Source: Prostheceraeus crozeri (Eukaryota > Platyhelminthes > Polycladida > Euryleptidae). Taken from it: a stretch of 64,000 nucleotides of DNA. Made by a program: the position numbers and the translations under genes. How positions within the stretch are numbered: position 1 is the stretch's first letter; each line of letters opens with the position of its first letter. Below are positions 8,247 to 19,240 of the stretch, in pieces. The stretch lies in NCBI GenBank assembly GCA_907163375.1, contig CAJQUW010005239.1, positions 186,001 through 250,000 on the forward strand. The letters run 5' to 3'. Under the pieces are notes generated by a model, which was given only the letters and a program-made list of their open reading frames with translations, did no database searches and had not been told where the DNA came from.

Positions 8247-10607
8247 TTAACCAGTCACATAATCTTGTAAATATGATGGTCGTCTTCCATTTCTTGTAGG
8301 TCTTTCCTCCATTGGTGTATTTCCAGGGGAAGAACTAACAGACACAATGTTAGGCAGAACAACCAAATCAGTCGATTGATCTTCCAGCGCAGGAGTATTT
8401 CTTCTGCAGTCACTTTCTCCTGTGACTTCGAGATACCAAGTCTCATCTTCCTCCGGAACCTTTCCACGAATGTTTCTGCAATTTATTTTGAAGCCATTGT
8501 CCAGTAGGAAGGTGTAAGGTCCACTCTGATTCACTACCTTTCTCTTTTGCCCCTTCTTTGTAATGACTGTATCCCCCACCTCATATTTGACCTTTGTTTT
8601 GGGCCTTCTTCTTTGGTTTGTATAATCAGCAGAAAGTTCTCCACGTTTGGTGATCCTTTTCCCGATGTCGGTACTCTGGTTATCATCCAGTGAGATCATT
8701 GAGAGACTGGATTTGGCCTTAAACTTCAACATAATGTCACATGGGGACAGTTCTGTATTTGAGTGTTTGGTTGTATTATAATTCAACGAGTATTTCTCCA
8801 ACACGTCCTGTAGTTGTGAAGCATTCTTTATTTCTGAAGCTTCGATCACCTTAGTAATGTTTCGGTTCATGCGCTCGACAACGCCATTGCTCTGAGGATT
8901 GTACACTGAAGAGCGTCGATGAATAATGCCTTTGGCACGAAGGTAAGTTCCAAATTCTGCGGAAATAAATTGTGGTCCATTGTCTGAGAGCAGAATCGTA
9001 CAATGGCCAAAAACAGAGAATGCGGAGTTCAGGAATTCAATCACCTTAACAGATGTTGGGGAAGAAACAACTCGAGTCATCATCAACTTCGAGTAGCAGT
9101 CCACCAAAACCATAATGTAATGTTGGCGATGAGAGTCGTCGTGTACTGGACCCTTGAAATCAATTGCTATCTGGTGCCACGGTTTGTTCACGTACGACGG
9201 CACTTGGACGGGTGATTCTCTTGCGACGTCTTGACAGCATCCACAACTTTTCACTCTGGTCTCGACGCTAGCATTCAGGTTCGGCCACCAGTAGTACTCT
9301 CGAATGCGAGACTTACATTTGGATATTCCCATATGTCCTTCGTGAGCGAATGTCACAACTGCTTCTTGCAGGGACGCCGGAACAACAAATTTGTCATTGC
9401 GACAGATCACTCCATCGATGTCCGTAAGTTCATTTCGGGAATTCCAGTATTCTTTGGCTGAGCTGGTAATTGAAGTCGCACGTATAGGCCAACCTTTGTG
9501 AATGAATCCTTTGACTTCTTGTAACGTCTCATCCTTTTCTGTCTCTTGTCGCAGTTGACACAGAGTCAAGGGTCGGAGTTCGTCATTTTCACTTAGTGAA
9601 ACAGCGAAGAGTTCCACAGTAGAATCCTTGTCCTGGTGTGGTACGCGAGAGAGAGCATCTGCCACAGGGTTCTGCTTGCCTGGTATATATTGAACCTTGA
9701 AGTTGTACTGTAGCAACTTGGTAGCCCAGCGAATGACACGGCATGGGGCTGCTCCGCCTTCAACACCATTGATCAGTAACTGCCTCAAGCACTGGTGATC
9801 GGTTCGAACTGTGAAGTGTCTGCCATAAAGAAATTGGTGTAACCTCTCCACACCCCAAAGAACTGCGAGGAACTCCTTTTCTGAGATCGAGTATTTCCTT
9901 TCCATGTCCGAAAGTTTACGACTCAAGAAATATACCGGGTGTTCCTCTCCTGTCTTTCTATCGATTTGCGAGAGAACGGCTGAGATTCCATATCCAGAAG
10001 CGTCAGTTGTCAAAAACGTAACTGTGGTCAAGTCTGAATCAAAAAACGCAAGAGGTATGTAATTCGACAAGCTAGTTTTCACTGAATCAAAATCTCTCTG
10101 GTTTTGATCAGACCATTGAAAACACACATTCTCCTTGAGAAGCTCGTACATTGAAGCAGACAAAGCGGCAGCATTGGGTACAAAACCACGGTAGAAGTTT
10201 ACTAATCCCAGGAAAGAACGCAATGACTGTTTGTCATGAGGGACTGGAGCATTAGTAATTGCATCGAGAGTTGTAGGTAAGGGTGAAACGCCTTCAGAAC
10301 TGATCATTCTTCCAAGAAACTGAACTGCCCTCTCGATGCAATTACTAAAATCCTTTTGTAAATCCTTTTGCAATTTACAAAAGGATACAACAGTAGACTG
10401 AATTTTCAAGGGGAGATCGATGGATCTTTGGATGATTAGTTCGAGTACCGTTGCCAGGCGGCATGGGCTTCCCCCTACTATTGAAAAAAGTTCTGAAGGA
10501 TGTCCTTTTGACTGTCCCAAATCTTCATTCAATCCTTGCACGCGCACTGTAGCCCACAGTTCGAAAGATTTTGTAGGAGATTTTGCAAAGACATTAATCA
10601 AAAACAA
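8247..10607 (-). CDS. 5'-truncated Ty3/Gypsy pol: RT thumb, RNase H, integrase
   Basis: A 786-codon open frame encodes the second half of a Gypsy polyprotein. From the N-terminus: about 95 unrecognised residues; the end of the reverse transcriptase (VQFLGR at 95-100, LRSFLGLVNFYRGFVPN at 129-145); RNase H with TTDASGYG (D202), SEKEFLAVLWG (E244) and RTDHQCL (D270), then PVADALSR; integrase zinc finger with H422, H425, C455 and C458; integrase core with D483, D542 and E578, a DD35E spacing; and a C-terminal SH3-like GDTVITKKGQK region. The palm with its YxDD site, the protease and gag are missing, so it cannot be autonomous. The frame has no ATG start and stays open up to about 10748, so the annotated start is arbitrary. 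The RNase H and integrase parts are uninterrupted, pointing to fairly recent insertion. Likely Mag-like, but the clade is inference. Confidence 0.9.
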   Translation of the reverse strand: MFLINVFAKSPTKSFELWATVRVQGLNEDLGQSKGHPSELFSIVGGSPCRLATVLELIIQRSIDLPLKIQSTVVSFCKLQKDLQKDFSNCIERAVQFLGRMISSEGVSPLPTTLDAITNAPVPHDKQSLRSFLGLVNFYRGFVPNAAALSASMYELLKENVCFQWSDQNQRDFDSVKTSLSNYIPLAFFDSDLTTVTFLTTDASGYGISAVLSQIDRKTGEEHPVYFLSRKLSDMERKYSISEKEFLAVLWGVERLHQFLYGRHFTVRTDHQCLRQLLINGVEGGAAPCRVIRWATKLLQYNFKVQYIPGKQNPVADALSRVPHQDKDSTVELFAVSLSENDELRPLTLCQLRQETEKDETLQEVKGFIHKGWPIRATSITSSAKEYWNSRNELTDIDGVICRNDKFVVPASLQEAVVTFAHEGHMGISKCKSRIREYYWWPNLNASVETRVKSCGCCQDVARESPVQVPSYVNKPWHQIAIDFKGPVHDDSHRQHYIMVLVDCYSKLMMTRVVSSPTSVKVIEFLNSAFSVFGHCTILLSDNGPQFISAEFGTYLRAKGIIHRRSSVYNPQSNGVVERMNRNITKVIEASEIKNASQLQDVLEKYSLNYNTTKHSNTELSPCDIMLKFKAKSSLSMISLDDNQSTDIGKRITKRGELSADYTNQRRRPKTKVKYEVGDTVITKKGQKRKVVNQSGPYTFLLDNGFKINCRNIRGKVPEEDETWYLEVTGESDCRRNTPALEDQSTDLVVLPNIVSVSSSPGNTPMEERPTRNGRRPSYLQDYVTG
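10350..10386. repeat. Palindromic junction inside the Gypsy fragment
   Basis: ATCCTTTTGTAAAT and ATTTACAAAAGGAT (14-bp arms, 9-bp spacer), with ATCCTTTTG also directly duplicated. It encodes residues 74-86 of the open frame, close to where similarity to reverse transcriptase stops (about residue 95). This suggests a rearrangement breakpoint rather than natural protein sequence. Confidence 0.65.
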
Positions 10608-10748
10608 AGTTGTGGATCGATTTATCCATTTATCCTGACAATCCTCCGGTGCATATACATCTGAGGGGAGGAATGTAGAATAGTCGTTCCTGCCAAAGCT
10701 TCGATGGTTTGACGAAGCTGGCAGCGCCTCTGACGAATGAAGAGTGTA
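10608..10748 (-). other. Open-frame extension upstream of the Gypsy fragment, origin unclear
   Basis: The minus-strand frame of the Gypsy fragment continues without a stop to an in-frame TAG just before 10748. Its translation (YSTFLPSDVYAPEDCQ among others) is not recognisable as RT or protease. It may be gag, another part of the element, or unrelated flanking DNA joined at the palindromic junction. Confidence 0.3.
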
Positions 10749-11514
10749 CCTTATTCGGTCCTACTCACTTGAACTGACAGTGATGGTGGGTGGCAGAGCT
10801 GCAGCATATTTTTTTGCTAACAGCATGGATGAGTTATAAGACATGGGCGCTAGTTCACATCTTAACTAACGCCACGTAAAGGATTATAAAAGATGCTGAG
10901 TACCATTTTCAAGTCTGAGCTACTAAACTAGGATTACAGATGCATTATAGATATATAGGATGATAGTGCTATAAAGTGCTGGGTACCTCTTCATATCTTA
11001 GATAGCGCTATGTCAAGTTACATTTAAGGAGATACTGGGAGATAGTGGGATAAAATCTCCACAAATGATGACTGGAGATGTCAATGTGATGCCAATGTGG
11101 TGCAATTTTTTCCAGCACTTGATCCTCTGATAGCATGACTACCGGAAGCGGGGAGCGGCATTCTATTAATGAAGGATCAATGCCATAGTGTAGGCGTATA
11201 AGTATCTTTGAATCAAAAAGGAGTTGACCAAGAATGTTTACAGGATGAGCAATGCTTAAAATCAACGAGATGCAGATCTGTAGGCGGAATCTAGACGCTT
11301 TTCCAACTTGATATCATCCGCGAAATGTGCGAAGAGATCCAGCAACGCAGTCAGTGTAAATTTTCCCAAGTGGAATTCTGATGAAATGTATGATAAAACT
11401 TTCATAAGTACAGTTCCTTAGATAGGAAAGAACGCAGGAAGACTGAAAGAATGGCAACCTAGAAATAGTGTTAAGATGCTCATAAATTTGGCGTGCAACA
11501 AATCACTCAGACTA
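10749..11514. other. Gene-free stretch
   Basis: No frame with a recognisable domain. A minus-strand frame at 11008-11265 has no identifiable similarity. The stretch may hold decayed upstream parts of the CR1/L2-like element at 11515. Confidence 0.35.
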
Positions 11515-12610
11515 CTTCAATCATGAAATTCTAATCAAGCGGCTTGAGATAGCGCATGGCATCTGTGATACAGTTCAGTAGAAAGTCAAACATGACTTTG
11601 ACAGTTCTTAAATGGTTCTCGTCATACATGAATGGAAGGAGATAATCTATTTGCTCCGGCGCCTTCACACGTGGTGTTCTTCAAGGTTCAGTTCTCGGAT
11701 CTCTCTTTTCCCTGATTGCACGGGTATTTTGACAAAGATCACTGAGTCACACGGTCTGTTCTATCATGTCTATGACTTTTGCCTCACATCTGACACTTTC
11801 GCACTTCAGACAACAATATCGGCATGTATCGATGACATTTCTCGAGTGACATAGCTGTAACCGTCTCCAACTTATTTTACAAATAACGAATAATTATGTG
11901 GTGTTCTTCTGCATGCAAGCGTGATTTCCTTCCCAATTCTCCTATATCATTTAGTGGAGTTGACATTCAAACACTCTGTTATCCGATGCCTTCCGGGTTT
12001 TCATTGACTCATGCCTTAGTATGAAGCCTCATGTAGCCAGCACTGTCGCAACTTGCTTTGGTATGTGATTGCTTGCTGAGACAGATTCGCACTATTCGCC
12101 GGTCCGTGCCTCAGTCAATAGTTATCCTGCTCATCGTCTCCACCGTGCATGCAATGATTAACTTTTGTACTTTTCGGCTAATTGTACTATTGCCTATTGT
12201 CTACTTTCCGGTCTACCAGCAAATGTTCTCTTCAATCTTCAATTGGTACTCAATGCTGATGCTGCAAGATAGATTTTCAAAACCCATTCCAATGATCATG
12301 TATTACCTCTTCTCGAATCATTGCAGTGGCCTCATACTGATAAATTCATGCGCTAACGTCATGCGTTTATAGTGCATCGCTGCTGCATGGTGAAGCTCCC
12401 TCGTACCCTGCTGGCTCTCTACATTGTGCTAACCACCAATTTAGAAATCGTCTGCGGTCCTCAACATCTCTTGATCTCATAGTGCCTGCTGCCCTTCGAA
12501 AGACTATTGGTGACACAGCACTCTCTTTTGCTGCTACACTGATTTGAAAAGAAAATCCCAGCTAACATCAGAACTATGCCACTCTTCGTGTCTACAAAAA
12601 GATCATGAAT
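11515..12610 (+). pseudogene. Decayed CR1/L2-like LINE reverse transcriptase fragment
   Basis: With frameshifts and stops, the + strand shows in order: EILIKRLEIAHGI (RT region before the palm, near 11526); GVLQGSVLGS, the GVPQGSVLGP motif, near 11670-11700; a ruined HGLxYHxYADD region near 11750; and far downstream the C-terminal block LHGEAPSYPAG, RNRLRSSTSLDLIVPAALRK and TIGDTALSFAAT at 12385-12540, then LRVYKK. That last block is typical of CR1, L2 and Rex-type LINE proteins. The catalytic ADD is lost to frameshift. This is a dead copy. Confidence 0.7.
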
Positions 12611-13190
12611 TGATACATCATTCTGTCCGCAAGTGCACTCTATTCCTTCCTTGTAAATGGCCATGCTGTCCACACACAAAATACCACAATAAATTTATCG
12701 TTCAGTAATAATTGAAAAAAGCAATTGAATTGAGCATAGAGCATGAAAGGTAATTTTCGTGGAAGATGTTCACAATGAAGCTTGTTCTATTCTATGCTAC
12801 TTCATGAGGCTGATTCTGATCTGAAACAAATACTCGTAATATAGAAATATGATTGGGCTGTACTCCAGTGATTAGTTTTTTACCGCACTAGTACGAAGTC
12901 TCTGATGTACTGTCGACTGAAGTAGTCCCTAAAGGCCAGAATGTACATCGTATCATCACATCTGCTCTTCTGAGAAGATTCAGTCCGAACTTAGAGAAAC
13001 ACTGAAGGTTAATTGATATCCACCTTCTTCTTAGGTAAATACTCCGAATGATTTCAATAATACACGATATGGCCCAGACAGAAAGAAAATACTTATTCAA
13101 GCTCAATTTGTTGATGAAAAATTTACAATTTTCTTTGCGTCACCTATTTATATGATATTTCATTTCCAATCTTCACATCGTTCTCTGTGG
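12611..13190. other. Gene-free stretch
   Basis: Probably the 3' end of the LINE fragment and then AT-rich DNA with AATAAT-type tracts. No coding region supported. Confidence 0.35.
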
Positions 13191-13412
13191 CACAGTGGCT
13201 AAGTTCTTGGCTTAGCGATTTCTCTTATCATGTCGACTCTCGAGGATGCCATTTAAGGTTAACAGGACGGGCATCCTGACTGAAATAGTACATCGCTGTC
13301 AGATTTTCTATGCCATCGGCGGATGAGAAGTGACATTTTAAACTTAATTTTTAATCTCAGTTCGTGGTCTTATTCAGCACCAAACTTGTCAGTTTTTAAT
13401 AATAATAATAAA
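13191..13412 (+). mobile_element. tRNA-derived SINE, diverged copy 1
   Basis: Starts CTCTGTGGCACAGTGGCTAA (A-box-like), continues with TTCTTGGCTTAGCGAT and the tail-region motif GGACGGGCATCCTGACT, and ends in (AAT)n at about 13398-13411. It is a strongly diverged relative of the copies at 23203, 50069 and 59411. Confidence 0.65.
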
Positions 13413-13440
13413 CTCAATATCTCAGAAGACATAATAATGT

Positions 13441-13935
13441 GGCCAGAGCTTTGCACTGGGATATTTGCAGACACTGCAAAATAGAAACAGCAATGTCATA
13501 CTGGAAACACGAACCTCCACGAGTTATAGATAATGAATACTGGAAGATCCTATGGAACTTTGACATTCGAGCTTTTTGATGCCTCCATGCTAGGAGACCT
13601 GATATGATCCTGCATGATAAAACAAAGAAGATATCACTGATAATTGACATTGCAGTGCCAGATGACCATAATATCCGTCAAAAAGAGAAATAAAAATAAA
13701 AAAATATTAAGACCTGCGCACCGAAATCCAAAGACCATGGAACTGTACAGCAAAAGTGATACCAATAGTGATTGGCGCTCATGGAGCATACACAGCTAAC
13801 TTGACAGAGTTCCTGGACACTATTCCAGGAGACCACCGTGTACAACGCCTGACTAAAGAAGCACTTCTTGGCAGTGCCCATATCCTTCGAAGAATATTAG
13901 ATCTCCCTTAGTCTTGGCAAGACTCCGAGATCTAA
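13441..13935 (+). pseudogene. Fragment of a non-LTR retrotransposon C-terminal (restriction-like endonuclease) domain
   Basis: Across frameshifts the + strand reads ARALHWDICRHC, then YWKHEPPRVIDNEYWKILW, FDIRAF, RRPDMILHDKTKKISLIIDI (RPD and D residues of a PD-(D/E)xK-like site), AVPDDHN, and after a frameshift PIVIGAHGAY, LTEFLDTIPGDHRVQRLTKE and ALLGSAHILRRILDL. This matches the C-terminal domain often seen in invertebrate reverse transcriptase proteins (PVVVGALG ... LLGTARILRK). The attached RT is not present here. The clade is not certain. Confidence 0.65.
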
Positions 13936-14318
13936 TAAATAATCTACCGGCTGCAAAAAAGGTCGTGCTGTACTAAAAAAAGGGACAATCAAAAATCCAT
14001 TATTCGAGAGTTGTGTCATCGAAACTGTAAAAGATCTTTTTCTTATCACATCTTTGATCATTGATGGTCGGTATTTTTTGAGTGTGAATTTGTTTCTAGA
14101 GCTACATAATGTAGAGGATGGTTACTGTCTTTGATGAAAGCCTTGAACAATCGCACACCAGTAACATGACGGCGATAGATTAGAGGAATGAATTCACAAC
14201 AATTACAGCTTGATGTTCCACATATGATTGCAAGGGGTTATGAGTTTTTTCAAGTCACATTTAATGATATCACCGCACATGCACATGGCTGCAGCAGCAG
14301 ATGTGTCTTTAGAGCAGG
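13936..14318. other. Gene-free stretch
   Basis: AT-rich sequence between two transposon fragments. No gene or motif supported. Confidence 0.35.
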
Positions 14319-14629
14319 TGAAAAGAAATACCGCTGTTGTTTGAAAAGTACAGGTACTAAATATTGACCGCGCGACATTTTTCGGCCAGCTCTCATTCAG
14401 GCACCACACTGGACTGAATGGTACACATAGAATCACGAAACGAACACTTATCAGATTGACAATGACATGACACAGGACTGAAGACAATAAAATGGCACTG
14501 TAGAAATCAAAAACAGCGGCACAATCGATAATGGAAAATGTCTGCTTGATGCTGTAGTTACGTAAATGTCTACAAATAACGATGACTCCGAATCAGGACC
14601 AAGAAAAAGAACTAGAATTAGAGAAAATT
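14319..14629 (+). repeat. Left inverted arm (311 bp) flanking a GIY-YIG fragment
   Basis: The reverse complement of 15230-15540 over its full length, with equal arm lengths and only scattered substitutions (for example a run reading AATGACATGACACAGGACTG is intact). The 600-bp interior holds the Penelope-like endonuclease fragment. Similarity stops abruptly at both sides. Confidence 0.85.
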
Positions 14630-14967
14630 CGAAATAATTTCATTTAAGTACGCATGGACGATATCGAAGCAAACTAAATATAAGAAACACAAAATCAAAT
14701 AATGATATGATCATAAATAAGTAGAATTGAAAAAGGTTATGATACAACGCTATCAAGTTAAGGTATACTAAAAAATAGAAGTTTTTGATAAAATTGAAAT
14801 AAGGACGCAAGAGCAAACAAAGAGAAAAAATGGAAGGAGCATTATGGATATCACCAAGGTAAAACCAAATCAATCACAAATTCCTTATGACCACATAGAT
14901 CAGTGGTAAATCTTTTGATAGACAGGGACTCAAGAATACGTAAAGTATGACGCCACTTAGAAGTAAA

Positions 14968-15203
14968 TTAAACTTTGAATAGATCACAAGCATCACTATA
15001 AGAACAGTCACAAACTTGTAGATGGCGTGCTATCGCTCTGTTTGGAACTCGAGTTGATCTCGGAGGGCAGCGCACTTCACTTGATATCCAATTTGGTACA
15101 TGCTCACTTATGCGATCACCAAGACGCCTTTCAGTTCGGCCCACATGCTTGCAACCACAAGCACATTTGAATTGATAAATCACGTTGCTTTGGACCGAAA
15201 AAA
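14968..15203 (-). pseudogene. GIY-YIG endonuclease domain of a Penelope-like element (fragment)
   Basis: The minus-strand frame reads VQSNVIYQFKCACGCKHVGR, then TERRLGDRISEHVPNW, and ends with IARHLQVCDCSYSDACDLF and a stop. The Y...CxCG...VGRT..RL..RI.EH pattern is the GIY-YIG nuclease core as found C-terminally in Penelope-like retroelements; the H-x5-C-x-C ending fits the zinc-binding part. The frame continues uninterrupted upstream to about 15203 without a good start codon. The reverse transcriptase is absent, so this is a 5'-truncated C-terminus. It is bracketed by the 311-bp inverted arms, which resemble the LTR-like repeats in inverted setting known from Penelope elements. Confidence 0.7.
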
Positions 15204-15229
15204 GTCCTTACTGAAATGGCATTACTACT

Positions 15230-15540
15230 AATTTTTTCTAATTCTAGTTCTTTTTCTTGATCCTGATTCGGAGTCATCGTTATTTGTAGACATTTACGTA
15301 ACTACAGCATCAAGCAGACATTTTCCATTATCGATTGTGCCGCTGTTTTTGATTTCTACAGTGCCATTTTATTGTCTTCAATCCTGTGTCATGTCATTGT
15401 CAATCTGATAAGTGTTCGTTTCGTGATTCTATGTGTACCATTCAGTCCAGTGTGGTGCCTGAATGAGAGCTGGCCGAAAAATGTCGCGCGGTCAATATTT
15501 AGCACCTGTACTTTTCAAACAACAGCGGTATTTCTTTTCA
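15230..15540 (-). repeat. Right inverted arm (311 bp) flanking a GIY-YIG fragment
   Basis: Mate of 14319-14629 with no length difference between the arms. The frames within both arms (for example the one encoding VLCHVIVNLISVRFVILCVP) are the same frame read twice and show no domain. Confidence 0.85.
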
Positions 15541-16038
15541 TCTATAAATGCTGTAAGGGATCAAACTTCTCCCGTGATTTCAAACGCCGTCAACCCGAAC
15601 AACTCTCTTTAGAACAGACCTCATAATTAGCAGAATTTCCAATGGCGAACTAATTTTTAGGTAACTCAGCAACTCAGTTCGCTATCATCCACACTCTATC
15701 AATGATCCTTAAAGCGCCATCACTCGACATCTAGTCTTGCACCCGCGAAGAAAGGAAGCTCGTTTGCATGCATATAGTGTAGGTTTATGCTTCAGTAATA
15801 ATTTATTTGATTACATCTGTTGTACTTATGAACATACAGTAAATTATGCCTATATGAAAAAATTGTGTTTCATTCATAGACTGCAGGTATGTTTTAAGCA
15901 TGCGCTTTTCTCAACATGTCACACTTGCATCATCTTTTTACGATGTCACTTCGTCTATATCCGAGATCGATAATCTCATGATTATGGGATATTTGATTTT
16001 TCTTGAATAATATTGTATTTTCTCTCATTAAATTGAAG
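15541..16038. other. Gene-free stretch upstream of the first coding exon
   Basis: AT-rich. It ends with TTTTCTCTCATTAAATTGAAG, usable as a pyrimidine tract plus acceptor for exon 1. No other feature supported. Confidence 0.4.
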
Positions 16039-16053
16039 GTACAAAGAAGCTAT

Positions 16054-16150
16054 ATGACAGCCACTACTGCCCCAGACGATGCCGATTGGAAGAAGAAATA
16101 TGATACAACTTTCAAGAAATACTCTCGTCTGAAACATCTAACCAGCGAGC
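16054..16150 (+). CDS. SHTN1: Shootin-1-like, coding exon 1
   Basis: Residues 1-32, starting at ATG 16054 (MTATTAPDDADWKKKYDTTF). The frame is open further upstream, but the next Met lies before an acceptor-like AG at 16037-16038, so the exon probably starts at 16039 with 15 nt of 5' UTR. It ends at donor GTAAGC in phase 1. The charged Lys/Tyr-rich start of the coiled coil corresponds to the N-terminal region of shootin proteins. If an exon is missed upstream the true start could be earlier. Confidence 0.7.
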
Positions 16151-19100
16151 GTAAGCATTCGATTATTTGCTACATTCCATTAATTATCTAAATGTTGTGT
16201 AACTTGGCTACCAGGTTTTGCGAAAAAATGGTAATATGAAGTCTCAGTTTTCAGAACAAGTTGATGATTACAATAAGGGTCTCTTTAGGAATAACTCACT
16301 AAGTTAATTCGTGAGAGAACCAGAATTTCGAAGACTGTCTTCGACGTCAACTGCGATCTTCTATTTAGTGAAATACACGTGTTGCTGTCGTCAGTTATTT
16401 ATCAAAGATAATGCTTGACATTGCAACAGCAATGCCTATCATTACAGCTTTCAGAAAAGCAAGCCGTCTAAGCATTATTCTTCTCGATGAATTAATCTTT
16501 ATTCATTTTTAAAATATGTAGATCTGTCACTGAATTGGATTTCAGTTCAGTATTCTTCCGCCATTTTGGTTTGACATTATTGGCTTTCAGCCTAGAAAAA
16601 GAAGCATAATTGTGAAAATATAATAATATCATACAGTTATCATGATAAGAGAATTAGGCCAATAGTTCGATAAAGATCTTAACATAGTGCAGTTATCACC
16701 TATCTACACTGATGCATTGAAAACTTCCAAATATTTTATGCAAGCAATATTAATAAATAGTATATTTTCCAAGTTACTTTGATAATCAATTATAAATGTA
16801 CAAAAATATGTCTTCTTCGGCTGCCTCTATTGAGACCAAAGACCGATAATATAAGAAATTCATTATGAACATAAATTTAGCCATCATAAAAGACATCATG
16901 AACGAAAAATCTGATGCTGATAAGTATGTTATGTTGGACAGGCAAAAACATTGTCGGAGGGTAGGTCATAGTGTATTTGATTTAAACGAAATCACGGATA
17001 AGAGACTGCATGATACTAAATCTTTCTCATATCCTATACCATCCCGTGTATGAGTGAATAAGGCAAGAAGTTGGATGCAATGCTTCATTGTTGATAAGTT
17101 AGTTGAAATTGTCTGCATTATGTAACTATGTGCGTGTATGATAAATTATTCATCATATCAAAATGCTCTCACAAATACGCAGGTGGAGCAATTCTTTGGT
17201 AATGCTTGATCATAAACTTTCAAACGATGTGCATGTTGATGTATGCCAATTTGGGAGAAATTGCGAGGTTAATATAATGTACGTGTAGTGCTACTACTTA
17301 ACAGCAGCAGTTTTTAGAGTCATAATTCAGGTTTACTTACATCTTCATTTAAACAATTATTGCGGACGAGCTGTGAAATGCTGTGTAATTCTATTGTAAA
17401 TTGTTAATTATAGCATTTTGATTTAAGAGAATCATTAAACATTGTGTTTCATCCTCAGTTGAAAATGGAAACAGACTTGAATAGCTGCCATTTCATCCAA
17501 TATCAGGAATTATAAGCAGTCCTAGTTCACATCTCTCAACATCAGCACAAATCCCCTTTTAACAATTAGACATGCAGGAAGTAAATTTCAGATGCGCAAT
17601 TATCATATAAAGTTACATGTAGATCATAATCGTTTGATGATGCATGCAGTGAACATCAGAATCACTAGGGAGTATCATGTTTTGATTCTTTTGACGTGAG
17701 TACAATATTCGCCAACAGAATTTTGGTCGAAAACAACAATATGGAGCTATCGCTTTAGAATAATCAGACATCAGATCAGAGGTAGCAAATTTAATAGAAT
17801 GCTTCTAAAGTAGAAGCAAGTAGGTTTAATTAACTTCTGTTAGCTAATAATTTGACATACTCGGTGCTGCTATTTCTCTTCCACCTCGAATAGACGCTGC
17901 ACTAATTAGTTTTTGTTTCGAAATATCGTCACAGCGTCTTTTCAAAGAAATACGGCATACTTGCACTGCCACACTGAAAAAATTGCAAGATATACTTCCA
18001 TTTCTCAAATTACTCTAATAAACTTTATCTAAGAATAATATAATAAGCTTTCTTTATAATAAGCTTTTATTTAAATTGAACTTCTTGATATGTTCGGAAA
18101 ACTTGTTTTATCTTTTGTTATCATTGAAAGTTTGAATTATGTATTGAATCTTTCCTGATCTACAAATGAGCAAGACTTAAGTGAATCTTCTTGAATTCTT
18201 CACTGCGTCATAACGGCGACATTGTTTTTGTAACAGAATTGACTGACGCATGATCAATATGAATTCGTTATGTGTTGGCATATAGTCATCGATGTTCAGT
18301 GTGATGTTGAACAATGCAACTTGCTAAAGTTTGAGACTGCATTCAGTGCGAAGGTCGAGTTATCAGCACGAAAGTAACAATTTAAAGGAAGCATGTCAAT
18401 GATCGATTTCATTCATGTGCAATTCATATCAGTTATCACTGCGTAGATAGGATACGCTTATCGCTAATTGAAGGTGTTTTACACGCATGCAATATAGTTG
18501 AATATAGTGTGTAGAAGAAATGAATGCACGCTAGCGGGATTGGTGCTGCAGTCAAGATGTTCGATTACTAGTTAACCACGTAAATCTAAATTAGTTGAAT
18601 ACTTAACACTACTCATTCATGCTTATGTGTTTTATCTATTTGATAGGGATTTTAAGAGTTTACTTCAGTTTGTATTCGATTGAGAAGAATAGACTAAGAA
18701 ATTAGAAACATTCTAATAATCCTTACGCATGATAAATGAGTCCTGAAAACATGTCGGAAACTGTCGGAGACTCAACTGATTGTTAATGCACCTTCACTAG
18801 ACACGTTCGGCTCCGGGTCCGGTTATGGTTCCTATGGCTATAACTTGTATATTAACAGGCCTAGCTAAAGCGTCACTTTTTTTGAAGATGTTGTATTGCA
18901 ATTAAAACCCACTCTGTATAATAATAAGACGCGCTGCTTCATTTTTATGTATCCAGTAACTAAAAATGCAGAATTGGTAAGGACACTTGTAGGGGGTAGC
19001 CGTGGAGCTCATTTTAGATTGAGTTTGACTAGCACTGTCAAGTCTAGTTAAAGCGCTGGAATTTGCGTCCGGAATTTGCAGGACTTAATCTAAAATAGGA

Positions 19101-19240
19101 GTCTGATATGACAAGGCCTTGTGTTAGAGTGTGTCGTGTATAGCTTCATCTTTGCTAGGCCTCAGTTTTTCCTTCGGTCTGGAAATTACCCTTGAACTAT
19201 TTGCGATATATGTACATGTATGTGTGTATACCAGTAGCTC
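16151..19240. other. Intron 1, first part: nothing recognised
   Basis: AT-rich intronic DNA. I looked for exons, hairpins and transposon proteins and found none I can support, apart from a very short CGGCTCCGGGTCCGG-type GC patch near 18805. Confidence 0.4.

Noticed and set aside
9003-9461. Plus-strand frames inside the Gypsy region
   Set aside because: Complementary shadows of the integrase coding sequence.
14203-15626. Two similar frames encoding VLCHVIVNLISVRF on opposite strands
   Set aside because: They arise because the same inverted arm is present twice; no domain is seen.
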